Origin: Vreelandella songnenensis
GTDB lineage: Bacteria > Pseudomonadota > Gammaproteobacteria > Pseudomonadales > Halomonadaceae
DNA: 64,000 nt
Direction: 5' to 3'
Assembly (NCBI RefSeq): GCF_003002925.1
Contig: NZ_PVTK01000005.1
Location: 1 to 64,000 of the forward strand
The position numbers and the translations under genes are program-made. Shown in pieces: positions 63,955-64,000 of the stretch; the first letter of the stretch is position 1, and the number at the start of each line of letters is the position of its first letter. The notes beneath the pieces are model-generated. The model was not told the origin of the DNA, made no database searches, and saw only the letters and a list, made by a program, of their open reading frames with translations.

Positions 63955-64000
63955 CATTAAGCAAACATGATTTTAATCGATATTTCACTGGGCACGTGTT

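Overview
The window is a 64 kb piece of a high-GC gammaproteobacterial chromosome. It is almost all housekeeping genes, and I see no insertion sequence, prophage, integron or CRISPR array. Gene order and protein sequences point to the Halomonadaceae or a close relative. Many blocks match Pseudomonas-type order: dksA-gluQ-cbrX-cbrA-cbrB-(crcZ)-pcnB-folK-panC, dapB-carA-carB-greA, and ftsH-folP-glmM-tpiA-secG-tRNA-tRNA-rimP-nusA-infB-rbfA-truB-rpsO-pnp. The genus is an inference and was not tested by any search.

Layout. 1-540 holds the 5' end of a 16S rRNA gene (minus strand) with its leader and two tandem promoters, directly downstream of tyrS. 1.8-9.1 kb: anmK, yggS-proC-yggT-metX-metW, then sfsA and an aminotransferase on the minus strand. 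9.3-18.9 kb: dksA, gluQ, cbrX, the CbrA/CbrB carbon/nitrogen two-component system, a CrcZ-like small RNA, pcnB, folK, a panB remnant and panC. 19.1-21.6 kb: a thiolase and an MFS transporter. 21.6-38.4 kb, mainly minus strand: the RNA-metabolism/translation operon with tRNA-fMet and tRNA-Leu(GAG), secG, tpiA, glmM, folP, ftsH, rlmE and greA, with yhbY divergent. 38.4-44.0 kb: carB, carA with a structured leader, and dapB. 44.1-47.5 kb: a DUF2218 gene and a divergent iron-type ABC importer sharing a Fur-like box. 47.6-51.4 kb: a three-subunit membrane GMC dehydrogenase with a triheme cytochrome c. 51.6-58.4 kb: an EamA transporter, dnaJ, dnaK, grpE and divergent recN. 58.5-61.4 kb: fur/bamE, rnfH-ratA, smpB and ssrA (tmRNA). 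61.5-64 kb: a GntP permease and a His-rich ZinT-like protein.

The most interesting regions are non-coding. (1) The cbrB-pcnB gap looks like a CrcZ-type decoy RNA: GTTAC half-sites, a near-consensus sigma-54 promoter, about nine A-rich AANAANAA-type motifs and a strong terminator. In pseudomonads such an RNA is made by CbrAB and titrates Hfq/Crc to relieve catabolite repression. (2) The carAB leader carries a T-rich intrinsic terminator inside a short reading frame that ends on the TTG start of carA, plus two mutually exclusive hairpins, one covering the carA ribosome binding site. This suggests pyrimidine-responsive attenuation and translational coupling. (3) Between folK and panC, where panB normally lies, only two short panB-like motifs remain, in different frames, which suggests a deleted gene. 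(4) Sigma-32-type promoters precede grpE, dnaK and, less expectedly, smpB.
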